Assembly: GCA_001596135.1 (NCBI GenBank)
Contig: CP014773.1
Coordinates: forward strand, 3,224,001-3,288,000
Source: Mucilaginibacter sp. PAMC 26640
GTDB taxonomy: Bacteria > Bacteroidota > Bacteroidia > Sphingobacteriales > Sphingobacteriaceae
Direction: 5' to 3'
Length of the DNA stretch: 64,000 bases
Positions 1 to 8,726 of this stretch are shown here, piece by piece. A program made the translations under genes and the position numbers. The notes beneath the pieces were generated by a model. The model made no database searches. It saw nothing but the letters and a program-made list of their open reading frames with translations, and had not been told where the DNA came from. The number at the start of each line of letters is the position of its first letter. Within the stretch, counting starts at the first letter, position 1.

Positions 1-1
1 A

Positions 2-97
2 TCCGAGTTGTCTTTAATGATTAAATTCCGCTTCGGCATAATCTATTCGTTTGAGTATAAAAAACATGGAAAACTCATTCAAGAGCAGCGTTCTTAG
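2..97 (+). CDS. possible 3' end of an unidentified gene, cut by window edge
   Basis: An open frame enters from the left edge and ends at a TAG at 95-97, giving 31 residues rich in alternating aromatic and charged residues (for example FGIIYSFEYKK). The composition would suit the last strands of an outer-membrane protein, but the piece is too short to assign. It could also be non-coding sequence that is open by chance. Confidence 0.25.
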   Translation, partial: SELSLMIKFRFGIIYSFEYKKHGKLIQEQRS

Positions 98-420
98 CGA
101 TGCTCTCAAAAGTATAATAGAATAAGTACAGAGGTGATTGATCCCTGATGGCCTGATTTGCCTTATGGGTTTAAGCGCTATGCAACTTCGCCTTCAACTT
201 TTAGCTTGTAACATTTAATTTATTACAGCAAGTGCTTTTATTAAAACACAATAATTTTACTGTGAAGTTAACCTTATAAACGGCATTCTGGCTTCTAGTA
301 ATTTATTTACTTGAGAACGCTCGGTCGAACTTTTAGGTCTGGCGGACGTTGATCCATTACATATCAAATAATTGAACCAAATAAATCTTAAATGCTAATG
401 AAATACTGCATGGATAATCA
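98..420. other. intergenic stretch, nothing recognised
   Basis: No open frame of protein-like composition and no convincing RNA gene or hairpin was seen. It lies downstream of the minus-strand hydrolase at 421-2688 and downstream of the possible gene end at the left edge, so it would be a convergent 3' region. Confidence 0.5.
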
Positions 421-2688
421 TTATTTCAAAATTGGTATAGTTATATAACTATTGTTATACCACTTTAAGTTTAAGGGAACTTTACCATCTGAAATAGTCT
501 CATCACTTACATCTTTCCCGGTGCCATAATTTACCTGCCAGTTAGGACTTTTGTTAACTCCTAGCGTGATTACAATCCGGCTGCCTTTCTGAAGTTTTTT
601 GCTGGTTATAAAATTTTGATTTATGATAACGGTTTCTAATTTTCCACGCTGCAACAATTGCCTGTTTGTTCTGTCTTTAGCATAACTCGCCCTTTGCAAC
701 GATTCATTGAGCGCAAAATATTTACCGTCCGGCGTTTGTTCATAAAAGTCAAGCACCAGGTCAACATCTTTCTTGTTGATCTTTAATTTAATAGTAGCGC
801 TGATAGAGCCGCTGATGGCGAATGTCCCATTTACCGGCTCACTTACAAAAACCAATTTTTCTTTTTCAGGGTTCAGTGTACTATCTATTAGTTGAGTGAA
901 AGCTATTATATCCTGCCCGCGGAAGCGCAGGTCTTTTCTTTCAGTAAGGTCAATCTGCTGATTAATAAAACCGTATTTCATAGTTTTTACAGGCGTCAGT
1001 TGATAAGCCTTTCCTTGTTGCGTATTGCTTAAATAAAACGTTAGCGAATCGTTGTGCATTTGCGCCAGATTTTTCACGTGCCGCCACTGGTTGGCACCCA
1101 TTACTTCAAAATTTACCCGGTCTTTTAAGATATCAGGTAGGTGTTCGCCTTTCAGCACATGGTCGAACCATTGAAAAACAATATTGATTATAGAGATCTG
1201 TGCAACGCTGTCAATCGCGTAATCACCCAATTTTTTCGATGGCTGATATTGAGAACCGCCGTGGTCAAACGGGCCAATTAACAGATAATCGTTTGGATTT
1301 TTATTCCACTGATGATATTGGTTATAATAATACATGGCACCAATTTGATCATCATCATAATACCCGGTAGTGGTCAGTATCGGTATTGTTAGTTTTTCAA
1401 AGTCTTGTTTTTGAGGGATTGTATTTTGCCAAAAGGAATCAAATGAGGGATGATTAAGATATCGTTGGAATATCGCATTTGGCCGTCCTTCCAGTGTATC
1501 AAGTGACCGGAAACTGGTGCCTTTTTGATACCATTTACCCGCAACAGTGTTCCATTTCTGATCATTGGCAAATCCGGAATAGTCTGTAAGCTTATTATCC
1601 ATCACATAATGCAGATAGCGCAATGCATAAGTAGGAAAGATCCCGTTCATTATCGGAAAATCAATTCCCGGTGCTGCTGCAGCTTGCGGCACGATGGTTT
1701 TTAAAGCAGGATGTAAATATTTTGTAGCTGCCCACTGTGCAAAGCCGAGATAACTACCGCCATACATGCCCACCTTTCCGCTGCACCAGGGTTGTTTGCT
1801 GATCCATTCGATAATAGCATAGGCATCTTTAGCATCATGTTCAAAGGGCTCCAATGCATCTGGGCTCAGCCGCTTGCCTCGCGTATTAGCGACGACGCCT
1901 ACATAGCCATTCTTAACAGCCAATCTGCAATCATTTGCCTCGTCCCCAGCATAAATATTATATAATAACACAACAGGCTGCGTCGTCGTGATCTTTCTGT
2001 TGCGGTAAACGGTTAAAGAGATGGTTCCACCGTCCGGCATTTTTACCAGTACGCTATCTTGATGAATATATTTTTCATTATCCAGTTTGGCCAAAGAGTT
2101 CAAAGCCTTACGCTGGGTTTCGCCGGTTACTTTTAGAGCGCAGTATGTTCTGCAAAGGATTAGTGCAGCAGTAACAGAGATACTATCTGTTTTGCTTGCT
2201 GTATTGATCAGTCCCCGATAGCGGCTTTTAATTTCTGAAATGTCATTGGTGAAATAAGATGGAACCTTTTCCTGTGCCTCATCGCTCAAAGCGTCATATA
2301 AAGTTTCGAAAGTTGACGAATAGGATTCTATACTATTATTATGGTTAGCATTTTTTAATCTATCGGCTAAATATACCTGAAAAGCAAACCCCACAGCCTT
2401 AGTGGACAGGGTGTCTCCTGATTGCGATCCTAAAAGTGTGATTATTGTTTTTAGTGAGATCGTAGACTGTTCATAATCCCCCGCAATAAGCTGTAGCCTG
2501 AATAAATTATCGTAATAAACTAACTTATTTGAATCCAGATATCTGCTAATAACCCGTCGCGCAAAATCAGGCAGTTGTTTTTGAAATGCTGCGCTATCAG
2601 CATAGTTTTTTGTCGGGAAAAAAAGCTGTTGTGCGTATCCGTTATTAACTGAAGTAGCAAAAATAATAACTATCAGGATGTTTTTCAT
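421..2688 (-). CDS. secreted CocE/NonD family hydrolase (peptidase S15 fold)
   Basis: An alpha/beta hydrolase of the CocE/X-Pro dipeptidyl-peptidase (S15) family, about 755 residues from the chosen start. The nucleophile elbow GMYGGSYLGF is visible in the middle third, and a candidate catalytic histidine lies in LIGPFDHGG further on, followed by a C-terminal jelly-roll typical of PepX_C. The family cleaves esters, amides or X-Pro peptides; the substrate here is unknown. The start chosen is the internal ATG at 2688 because it begins a clean signal peptide (MKNILIVIIFATS...GYAQQ); the frame stays open 25 codons further upstream but with no signal-like features. A long N-terminal region precedes the hydrolase domain, as in other Bacteroidota members. 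It lies 46 bp downstream of the metallo-beta-lactamase-fold gene and may be co-transcribed with it. Confidence 0.85.
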   Translation of the reverse strand: MKNILIVIIFATSVNNGYAQQLFFPTKNYADSAAFQKQLPDFARRVISRYLDSNKLVYYDNLFRLQLIAGDYEQSTISLKTIITLLGSQSGDTLSTKAVGFAFQVYLADRLKNANHNNSIESYSSTFETLYDALSDEAQEKVPSYFTNDISEIKSRYRGLINTASKTDSISVTAALILCRTYCALKVTGETQRKALNSLAKLDNEKYIHQDSVLVKMPDGGTISLTVYRNRKITTTQPVVLLYNIYAGDEANDCRLAVKNGYVGVVANTRGKRLSPDALEPFEHDAKDAYAIIEWISKQPWCSGKVGMYGGSYLGFAQWAATKYLHPALKTIVPQAAAAPGIDFPIMNGIFPTYALRYLHYVMDNKLTDYSGFANDQKWNTVAGKWYQKGTSFRSLDTLEGRPNAIFQRYLNHPSFDSFWQNTIPQKQDFEKLTIPILTTTGYYDDDQIGAMYYYNQYHQWNKNPNDYLLIGPFDHGGSQYQPSKKLGDYAIDSVAQISIINIVFQWFDHVLKGEHLPDILKDRVNFEVMGANQWRHVKNLAQMHNDSLTFYLSNTQQGKAYQLTPVKTMKYGFINQQIDLTERKDLRFRGQDIIAFTQLIDSTLNPEKEKLVFVSEPVNGTFAISGSISATIKLKINKKDVDLVLDFYEQTPDGKYFALNESLQRASYAKDRTNRQLLQRGKLETVIINQNFITSKKLQKGSRIVITLGVNKSPNWQVNYGTGKDVSDETISDGKVPLNLKWYNNSYITIPILK

Positions 2689-2734
2689 ATCATTAAAAGT
2701 CAGCGTTTTACAAAGTTTATTTAAAAAAGCATAA

Positions 2735-3730
2735 TTACTTTTTAAAGTAAGCATTTTTATCATTACCCATTGTTAACTGTCCAGCAACGAACCCAATTGC
2801 GGGGTCAAAGGTAGCACCCACAGATCCAACGATACACTCGTTCCGTTTAAGGCCTGCGAAACCCATGATCTGCTGAACAGGTTGAATTCCTGTGCAATGT
2901 GCCCCCATAAAATAACGAACGCCGGCTTCCTTCAATGCTTTTGCCGTCCACTCAATATCCTGATCGCTGGCGGCAAGCAAATGAAAACCACCAATAGCGG
3001 CATAAACTTTTTTTCCAGGGAAATGCTTTTTAACAGCGGTGATCAGATTAACCGTACCGCTATGACCGCAACCCGTCAATACCACCAGACCCTGTGCTGT
3101 AACAATAACCATAGACATGTCCTCGGGAATGGTGTCGCGGGTAACATTACCTTGCTTGTTCAATCGCTTGAGCGAGGCAGGATAATTTTTCTCCGGAAAT
3201 ATGCGTGGTATATCGTTGCCAGTAAGGAATACGCCGGGCGCAATTTCTTTCCAGGTTTTTAGAGTCGTTATAACCCCGCCCGAAGCGGTATAAGCCAAAG
3301 AGTCCGCTTTTAAGTCATACCTTCCACCCGATGGAAAGACAACCGGGTCAAATAAATCAGTGGCGACATACGTCGTTTCAAATGCATGCTTGTTGCTTTG
3401 CGATAATTCCTGCCTTAAAAGAGACCATCCTGCTGTATGATCAGGATGTCCGTGGCTAAGAACTACCGTTGACACACGGGTCAGGTCTATATTTAGATCT
3501 TTGGAGTTGTCGCGAACTACATATTTACGTCCGCCCGAATCAAACAAAATTCGCATACTGTCGCACTCAACTAATGCTCCAAAGCCCCAGTCACCAACGC
3601 CTTCCTGAGCCAGCATGGTACTGAGAATAGTAATTTTGAGATGGTCCACTTGGTGCTTTGGGATAATAGATTGCGCATATGTCAAAGATTGGATCAATGA
3701 CATGGCCACGATAAATACCAGTTTTTTCAT
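2735..3730 (-). CDS. secreted metallo-beta-lactamase-fold hydrolase
   Basis: An MBL-fold metallohydrolase of about 331 residues. The metal-binding HxHxDH motif is seen in LSHGHPDHTAG and a second His-containing loop in LTGCGHSG, with a further His in IGGFHLL. The family arrangement resembles the Tflp-like / dihydropterin-ribofuranosyl-aminobenzene-phosphate synthase-related group, whose members bind two metals; the substrate cannot be told. The chosen ATG at 3730 opens a signal peptide (MKKLVFIVAMSLIQSLTYAQS), so the product should be exported to the periplasm; an ATG nine codons upstream is less likely. It precedes the S15-family hydrolase on the same strand. Confidence 0.85.
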   Translation of the reverse strand: MKKLVFIVAMSLIQSLTYAQSIIPKHQVDHLKITILSTMLAQEGVGDWGFGALVECDSMRILFDSGGRKYVVRDNSKDLNIDLTRVSTVVLSHGHPDHTAGWSLLRQELSQSNKHAFETTYVATDLFDPVVFPSGGRYDLKADSLAYTASGGVITTLKTWKEIAPGVFLTGNDIPRIFPEKNYPASLKRLNKQGNVTRDTIPEDMSMVIVTAQGLVVLTGCGHSGTVNLITAVKKHFPGKKVYAAIGGFHLLAASDQDIEWTAKALKEAGVRYFMGAHCTGIQPVQQIMGFAGLKRNECIVGSVGATFDPAIGFVAGQLTMGNDKNAYFKK

Positions 3731-4024
3731 AATGGAATCTAATATCGTCAAAAACATATTACGTTCTCATTATAAATTGCTTACGACGATTAAAAAGTAC
3801 CACCTATTGAAATAGATTACACATAGTTTTGAATATGCAAGGTAACGAAAATCGCGGTCAAGCATGGCGACGGAATGGAAGTTGACTCACCAGTGTATGC
3901 AGGTCCTGATATTCCCGGTTCGAGGCGATAACATAACGCTGGTAAAAAATTTTATCGAGCAATCCGCTGGTTTCCTGAGCGAGTCTATATAAGCCGAGTT
4001 AGTGCGTTAGTGGAAGGCGCTATC
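3731..4024. other. gene-poor stretch with a possible coding remnant
   Basis: No intact gene. On the minus strand, 3858-3998 is open for 47 codons between two stops and its translation looks protein-like (for example FYQRYVIASNREYQDL and LVSQLPFRRHA), as if left from a decayed gene. I do not recognise the family. This begins the decayed area that runs to about 6.3 kb. Confidence 0.35.
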
Positions 4025-4543
4025 CTATTCGCCTCTTAACAACCGATTGATTCTAATTCTGTTGTATTGCTGAAGCAATACTGGATATACATTGAAGGTA
4101 ATGTTGCATAGGAGGATCAACAGTGCCATGCCTAGTTTTTCGGTTAACAATGCGCTACAGGTAGTTAGCGTAAATAATATAAAACAGCAATAGTGAAACC
4201 GTTCCTGCATACGAATAGTTTTTAAATAATTTTCTGCCTGTTCACGATTATGGATTAAGCCGGGGTGTCTTCGCAGCCTTTTTTGCAAATGATTAACCAG
4301 TATTCCGTTTTGTACAAAGTACAGCAACCATTTTACTCCAATACGTTCGTATGTTGATTTGTTCTTACTCATACCTAATTTGTCAATCCACCGTGCTGGA
4401 ATGGCATAGGTCATAATGCTGAAAACAACGAACACAGCCAATACAAGGAAACTCCTTTGTTCTGCAAGATAGCCGCTCCAATATATGCCCAATACGGCAA
4501 AACATAGGGTTGTCCAGAACAGGTTTATAATTTGATTGAGCAT
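4025..4543 (-). CDS. small integral membrane protein, CrtO acyltransferase-like
   Basis: A membrane protein of about 172 residues with two hydrophobic segments near the N-terminus and two near the C-terminus. The C-terminal motif NVYPVLLQQYNRIR resembles the conserved YPxxxQRYNRxR box I associate with the glycosyl-4,4'-diaponeurosporenoate acyltransferase (CrtO) family of Pfam; that match is from memory and is moderate. If correct it would acylate a glycosylated carotenoid or lipid at the membrane. The ATG at 4543 is preferred because it leads straight into a hydrophobic helix; the frame is open 12 codons upstream. No other carotenoid genes lie nearby, so the role is uncertain. Confidence 0.55.
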   Translation of the reverse strand: MLNQIINLFWTTLCFAVLGIYWSGYLAEQRSFLVLAVFVVFSIMTYAIPARWIDKLGMSKNKSTYERIGVKWLLYFVQNGILVNHLQKRLRRHPGLIHNREQAENYLKTIRMQERFHYCCFILFTLTTCSALLTEKLGMALLILLCNITFNVYPVLLQQYNRIRINRLLRGE

Positions 4544-4826
4544 ATGATGAATGTAGCTAAATTTGGTCGCGTACAGCATACTGAATTTTTATTCAGTATG
4601 AACTATTGACAGAAACCTAAAGCATTTTCGGTGATATGGCTTTGCGTGATCCAAGGCAAGGTAAAATAAAGAAATACGCTTCATCTGGAACGAATTAACG
4701 ACCCCGAGTATTAGGGATTTAACTTTCCATAAGTCAGGTACGTTATATACTTTGACGGCTAACGGAAAAGGAATTATCGGAAGATGCAGCTGGGCTGCTA
4801 ATTTAATAAATTGTGAATAGATCAGT

Positions 4827-5393
4827 TCAAAGCTGTAAGCTTAATAATTCTAAATTTATTTCTTTCGGATATAATATAGTGGCTGGCTTGTCGCTTTCTA
4901 TAATGGCCATTGGCATCTTTGTCTATTCGGCAGTATATGGATATTTAATAAAGTCAAAGCCCTTACTTTCTCCTATCTTCTTTGACCCTGATAATCCATC
5001 GTTTCCCCCGCCGGATAAAATCATCCCAATTGCTCTTTCATTGGCATCTAGAGCTAAGGATGTAAAAAAGATGTCGATAGCATGATTAATAATTTCTTCC
5101 GGCCTTCGGTCGCGTAGCAGGAGTACGCCATTTTGCAACGTCATCACATTGCTTTCAGGAAGGATATAAATGTTAAGTGGTTCTAAAGCCAAGCCATGCG
5201 TCGTTTATATCACCGGCATATTTGTATATTTAGGTAAAAGAAAATTCAAGCTACTTTCGTCGGTGCGTAACAAATGTGGAATGACAACATTGGCCACCTT
5301 TGCGTTTTCATGCAATGCACCAATCATTTTTCTAAATGGATTCAGCCCTCCTACAGAAGATCCTCCCCATCTACCCAAAAATCGTATTTCATA
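4827..5393 (-). pseudogene. decayed CheB-type methylesterase remnant
   Basis: One continuous minus-strand frame of 189 codons reads as the catalytic domain of a chemotaxis CheB protein-glutamate methylesterase. It has a GGSSVGGL loop (compare the GxSxG serine loop), a PHLL segment, LEPLNIYILPE, and ILSGGGNDGLSGSKKI (compare the conserved G-x-DG-x-G region), and ends in MPMAIIES. Two in-frame stops break it: a TAA near 5204 and a TAG at 4923-4925; similarity continues past both, so they are true nonsense changes in an old gene. The N-terminus is missing: the frame starts at a TAA at 5394-5396, directly beside a truncated hxlA. In Bacteroidota such domains often occur in CheB-CheR hybrid kinases. 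No plus-strand gene is likely here. Confidence 0.75.
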
Positions 5394-5398
5394 TTACT

Positions 5399-5677
5399 TT
5401 AAATTGACCACAGTTTAGGCGTGTCACGATAGTGACGATCAGCACCTGCTTTAAATGCAATATCCGCTTCCAGCTCTCCGGCATCAGCCGTTTTCAAATC
5501 AGCGAATACTAATTCATCCGGATGCGCTTTTTTCATTGCGGTAATAACTGCGGATCCCATGTTTTTAATCAGCGGGGTACCCAGTTCGATAATGTCTACA
5601 TAAGGTGCAACTTTTGCGGCAAGCGCTAATGCTTCCTCTGTTGTCAATAAGTCTATTGCTACTTGTAATTTTGCCAT
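5399..5677 (-). pseudogene. hxlA: truncated 3-hexulose-6-phosphate synthase
   Basis: The first 80 residues match the N-terminal part of 3-hexulose-6-phosphate synthase, which condenses formaldehyde with ribulose 5-phosphate in the ribulose monophosphate pathway. The start MAKLQVAIDLL, the segment VDIIELGTPLIK and the OMP-decarboxylase-superfamily motif ADLKTADAGE (DxKxxD) are intact. After AFKAGAD (codon at 5438-5440) the frame runs into unrelated residues and stops at 5399. One base over, VTIVT follows AGAD and resembles the expected next strand, so a frameshift comes first and homology is then lost near 5420. Full members are about 210 residues, so more than half is gone. It lies 44 bp downstream of hxlB. 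Probably non-functional. Confidence 0.8.
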
Positions 5678-5721
5678 TGTATTATTTATTAATGTTAAAA
5701 ATGATATGATTAATTTATTGA

Positions 5722-6311
5722 TTACTCCATGTTCGCGTGACGTTTCCAAAGCTCTTCGGCAGGTGTTCCTTCAAGTTTCCATAACTCCATAAATACCGCA
5801 TCGCGTACTAAAAGAACTGCCTGTTCAAATAGGCTCCCGGCATATTGCGTTGATTTGGCTCCGTTGTGGTCTTCTTTTTCTGCTGCGGGAATCAGGATGT
5901 GTACATCTGCAATTCCGGCCAGCGTTGAGGATGCATCAGTGGTCATTGCGATAACACATGCACCAACCTGTTTAGCCTTTTCGGCTGCTTTCACAATCGT
6001 GCCCGTCGTTCCAGATCCTGACACGGCCCATAACAGATCTCCTTTTTGGATAGCCGGGGTAGTTGTTTCGCCAACAAAGAAAACTTTAAGTCCCAGGTGC
6101 ATTAAGCGCATCGCTACCGAACGCATAGCAAAGCCGGAACGGCCGGAAGCGATCAGGAAATGGCAGACGCCTCGTTGATGTTGCTGATCAGTTTTCCGAA
6201 ATTGCAATAGTCGATCGTCTCTGCCAGGGCAGTGTTCTCCTGTAATACCTGTATCAGGTTCGCTTGTATGGAAGCGGCGGTCTCTTTGTTGTGTTGATCT
6301 GTTAACTCCAT
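5722..6311 (-). pseudogene. hxlB: frameshifted 6-phospho-3-hexuloisomerase
   Basis: A SIS-domain 6-phospho-3-hexuloisomerase, the partner of hexulose-phosphate synthase, which turns hexulose 6-phosphate into fructose 6-phosphate. The ATG at 6309-6311 starts a normal N-terminal helix region (MELTDQHNKETAASIQ...). Near 6159-6161 one T appears to be missing: the first frame ends at a TGA at 6153-6155 while the next frame continues with IASGRSGFAMRSVAMRLMHL and runs to the end (AVSGSGTTGTIV, SLFEQAVLL...). Joined, the product would be about 196 residues, the usual size. Either a decayed gene or a sequencing error in a T run; decay is favoured because hxlA next door is truncated too. Confidence 0.8.
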
Positions 6312-6333
6312 TTATAAGCGTTTAATTCTTCGA

Positions 6334-6341
6334 CAAAAGTA
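6334..6341 (-). promoter_or_regulatory. candidate -7 box (TACTTTTG) for hxlB-hxlA
   Basis: On the minus strand TACTTTTG fits the Bacteroidota -7 consensus TAnnTTTG and lies 22 nt before the hxlB ATG, a typical distance. No convincing -33 TTTG is found at the usual spacing, so the call is tentative. It lies in the divergent space shared with the AraC gene at 6514. Confidence 0.4.
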
Positions 6342-6513
6342 TCTGCTCTGCCATCGGAAACGGTTATACAAACAGCACCATTGGGTGGACTATCTGGAAA
6401 TAGGATCAATCGAAAGTCATATAAAGGGAGGCCCAAATAGATTATTTCCGAATAGTCCACCATTATTATATGATTATCCACCACCTTAATGCTGAAGTAG
6501 CTACCTTTACGTA

Positions 6514-7377
6514 ATGACAAATGATACGAAGGACAATCGCTTGGAAAGTGCGATGATCTACATCAGGAATTTGAATAATTGCCCGCCCAGTTATTTAAAT
6601 GATCCTGGAAGAAAGGACTTCTTTGAGATCGTATGGTTAAAAAATGAAGATCCGCTGCACGCCCTGAAAACCAATGATTTTGAGGTTAAAGGAGACTGGA
6701 TCTACCTGATCCCGCCGTACCGTGTTCACCAGTTGAACAAAGCCGGTAAAAACGGAGAATTGATCTCCTTTAAAAGAGAGATACTGGAAGAAGAGGACAA
6801 GGAATTTTTACTGGATATTTTCAAGATATTTAATGTGCAGGGCGAATTTTCCTGTCTGCGTTTGGACAAGGCTGCGGCAGATGATCTTAGCGGTGTTTAT
6901 AATCTATTGATCGGCGAATACCAGAAGTCATCTGAAGACCTGATAATCTTGAAAACGTTGCTGAAAGTTTTTCTGTTAAAGCTGATCAAAGTTAAAGAGG
7001 AGGAGTTCACCACACATGACATTCAACAGAAAAGGGTGTACGAGTTCCTGATGCTGCTGGAAGGGAATTATCTGCAGGTTCGAAATATTGACTTCTATGC
7101 CGGCAAACTGGACATCAGTTCCAAGAGGCTGAATCAAATACTCAAAGACAAATTGGGCAAAACAGGTACACAGATCATTCATGACCGGATCATACTGGAG
7201 GCGAAGCGGCTGATCATCCATAGTGAGCACACCATTAAAGAGATAGCCTATGAACTTGGATTTTCTGACCGGCCTTATTTCAGCCGTTTTTTTAAGAAAC
7301 AAACGGCCCAAACGCCGGACGAATTTCAGAAACAGGCGCAAAATCATTTAAAACTAAAATCTAATACGCTAATTTAA
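6514..7377 (+). CDS. AraC-family transcriptional regulator
   Basis: 287 residues: an N-terminal cupin-like sensor region (DWIYLIPPYRVHQLN) and a C-terminal pair of helix-turn-helix motifs, the second ending in IKEIAYELGFSDRPYFSRF, the standard AraC signature. It is divergent from the hxlB-hxlA remnants and was plausibly their regulator, by position only. The ATG at 6514 is used; ATG 6553 is an alternative start, preceded by a purine-rich GGAAAG. The gene looks intact although its presumed targets are broken. A Crp/Fnr gene follows after 17 bp. Confidence 0.85.
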   Translation: MTNDTKDNRLESAMIYIRNLNNCPPSYLNDPGRKDFFEIVWLKNEDPLHALKTNDFEVKGDWIYLIPPYRVHQLNKAGKNGELISFKREILEEEDKEFLLDIFKIFNVQGEFSCLRLDKAAADDLSGVYNLLIGEYQKSSEDLIILKTLLKVFLLKLIKVKEEEFTTHDIQQKRVYEFLMLLEGNYLQVRNIDFYAGKLDISSKRLNQILKDKLGKTGTQIIHDRIILEAKRLIIHSEHTIKEIAYELGFSDRPYFSRFFKKQTAQTPDEFQKQAQNHLKLKSNTLI

Positions 7378-7394
7378 CCGTAAACTCAACTGAC

Positions 7395-7994
7395 TTGGAT
7401 ACTCAACATTTGCCGGTTGCTTCATTAATCAAATTTTTTGAACAATACTTCCCGCTTAATATGGCTGAACGTAAAGAGGTAACAGCCCGGTTTACCGAAC
7501 GCAGCGTCAAACGACGTGGTTATATTTTACAGCAGGGCGACGTAGCCAAATATTTCACCTTTGTGGTATCCGGATGTTTCAGGCAATACGTGATCGATGA
7601 GACGGGGAAAGAATACAACTTGCAATTTGCAATCGAGGATGATTGGATCACTGACCTGTGCAGTTTTTATTCAGAAACGGCAAGCAATACTTATGTAGAG
7701 GCGCTTGAGCCATCCGTCATTTTGCAAATCAAACATGATGATTTAATATATCTATACACCCATTACCATAAGTTTGACCGCAATTTTCGGATTATTGTCG
7801 AAAAGAAATACATCGATCTTCAAAACCGTGTAATGCAGAATATTAGTATTACCGCCGAAAACCGGTATTCAAACTTTATGGCCCGTTACCCAATTCTGGC
7901 CAACCGTTTACCTAATGTTCACATTGCCTCGTACCTGGGTATAACGCCGGAATTCCTGAGCAAGGTTCGGAAGAAACTGGCGCGCCCGGCCTGA
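7395..7994 (+). CDS. Crp/Fnr-family transcriptional regulator
   Basis: 199 residues with a cyclic-nucleotide-binding-like beta barrel (RRGYILQQGDVAKYFTFVVSG) and a C-terminal winged-helix region whose recognition helix lies in LGITPEFLSKVRKKL. The shape is typical of the Bacteroidota Crp/Fnr group that lacks iron-sulphur cysteines and has an unknown ligand. The start is a TTG at 7395, chosen because the barrel begins only a few residues later and no ATG precedes it. It lies just upstream of a PPC-domain gene, and a paralogue at 25049-25621 (minus) also neighbours a PPC-domain gene. Confidence 0.8.
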   Translation: MDTQHLPVASLIKFFEQYFPLNMAERKEVTARFTERSVKRRGYILQQGDVAKYFTFVVSGCFRQYVIDETGKEYNLQFAIEDDWITDLCSFYSETASNTYVEALEPSVILQIKHDDLIYLYTHYHKFDRNFRIIVEKKYIDLQNRVMQNISITAENRYSNFMARYPILANRLPNVHIASYLGITPEFLSKVRKKLARPA

Positions 7995-8033
7995 TTCTTA
8001 AACTTGTTTAAGATTATTTCTTAACATATGATA

Positions 8034-8065
8034 TTGGCCTGTAGCCGTTGCTCTGCCCATCTTTG
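8034..8065 (+). promoter_or_regulatory. candidate promoter of the PPC-domain gene
   Basis: A TTG at 8034-8036 (-33 element) and CATCTTTG at 8058-8065 (one mismatch to TAnnTTTG) are 21 nt apart, a good Bacteroidota spacing, and the -7 box ends 21 nt before the ATG at 8087. This suggests the gene has its own promoter, separate from the Crp/Fnr gene. Confidence 0.4.
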
Positions 8066-8086
8066 CATCGTTTAACAACAGAGACG

Positions 8087-8680
8087 ATGAAAGGATCAAA
8101 AACAATAACAGCTTTAGGTAAAATCAAAATAGCAGCTTTTGCAGCTCTTCTAATTTTAGGCGGAACTTTTACCGCGAACGCGCAGGAATACGTGTCACTG
8201 ACCAATCCGGCAAAACCCGGCAAGGCGCCCGGTGCAAAAGTTAAACTGTTAAGTACGAACGGAAAAACAAAAACCTACCTGTTGGTGCTGGCGACGGGTG
8301 ACGAAGTAACCTCAGGTATCGCAGAATTTGCCCAAAAATACCAGGTGAAAAATGCGCATTATACTGCATTCGGTGACGCGAGTTCGGCTAAATTTGGCTG
8401 GTACGATAAGGATCGCAAAATGTTTAAGCTCTCGGACATCGCAGAACCATCCGAAGTAACCGGCCTTGTAGGCGATATTTCGCTTTACAACGGTAAACCT
8501 TTCGCCCATTCTCATGGCAGCGTTGCTACAAGTGACGGCATCTGCCATGGTGGCCATTTGCTGGAACTGATCGTTGGACCAACCTTTGAATTCTATATTA
8601 CCGTTGAGCCGACCGCAGTCTATAAAAAGATCAGCCCGGAATTTAATGCCCTGGTTGTGGATCCCGATTTAGATAGATAA
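8087..8680 (+). CDS. exported PPC-domain (DUF296) protein
   Basis: About 197 residues. A signal peptide ending near TANAQ is followed by a PPC/DUF296 domain. In this fold a His cluster often binds a metal; here HSHG and the later GGHLLEL supply the histidines. In plants the domain occurs in AT-hook proteins; in bacteria the role is unknown. The ATG at 8087 is preferred because it starts the signal peptide. A cytoplasmic paralogue lies at 24527-25024; both carry PGKAP near the domain start and a KVKLLS strand. Export of one copy and not the other is notable. Confidence 0.8.
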   Translation: MKGSKTITALGKIKIAAFAALLILGGTFTANAQEYVSLTNPAKPGKAPGAKVKLLSTNGKTKTYLLVLATGDEVTSGIAEFAQKYQVKNAHYTAFGDASSAKFGWYDKDRKMFKLSDIAEPSEVTGLVGDISLYNGKPFAHSHGSVATSDGICHGGHLLELIVGPTFEFYITVEPTAVYKKISPEFNALVVDPDLDR

Positions 8681-8726
8681 ATCAAAGGTGTTCGTTAAAC
8701 AGCTCAAAGAATAAAATCAAAAAATC

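Noticed and set aside
4813..5418. Plus-strand open frames opposite the CheB remnant
   Set aside because: The minus strand carries clear CheB motifs in one frame through both stops; the plus-strand translations resemble nothing and are explained as mirrors of that gene.
6302..6520. Minus-strand 72-codon frame between hxlB and the AraC gene
   Set aside because: It uses a TTG start, overlaps the hxlB ATG and the AraC start, and contains the candidate -7 box; no family resemblance. It is better read as the divergent promoter region.
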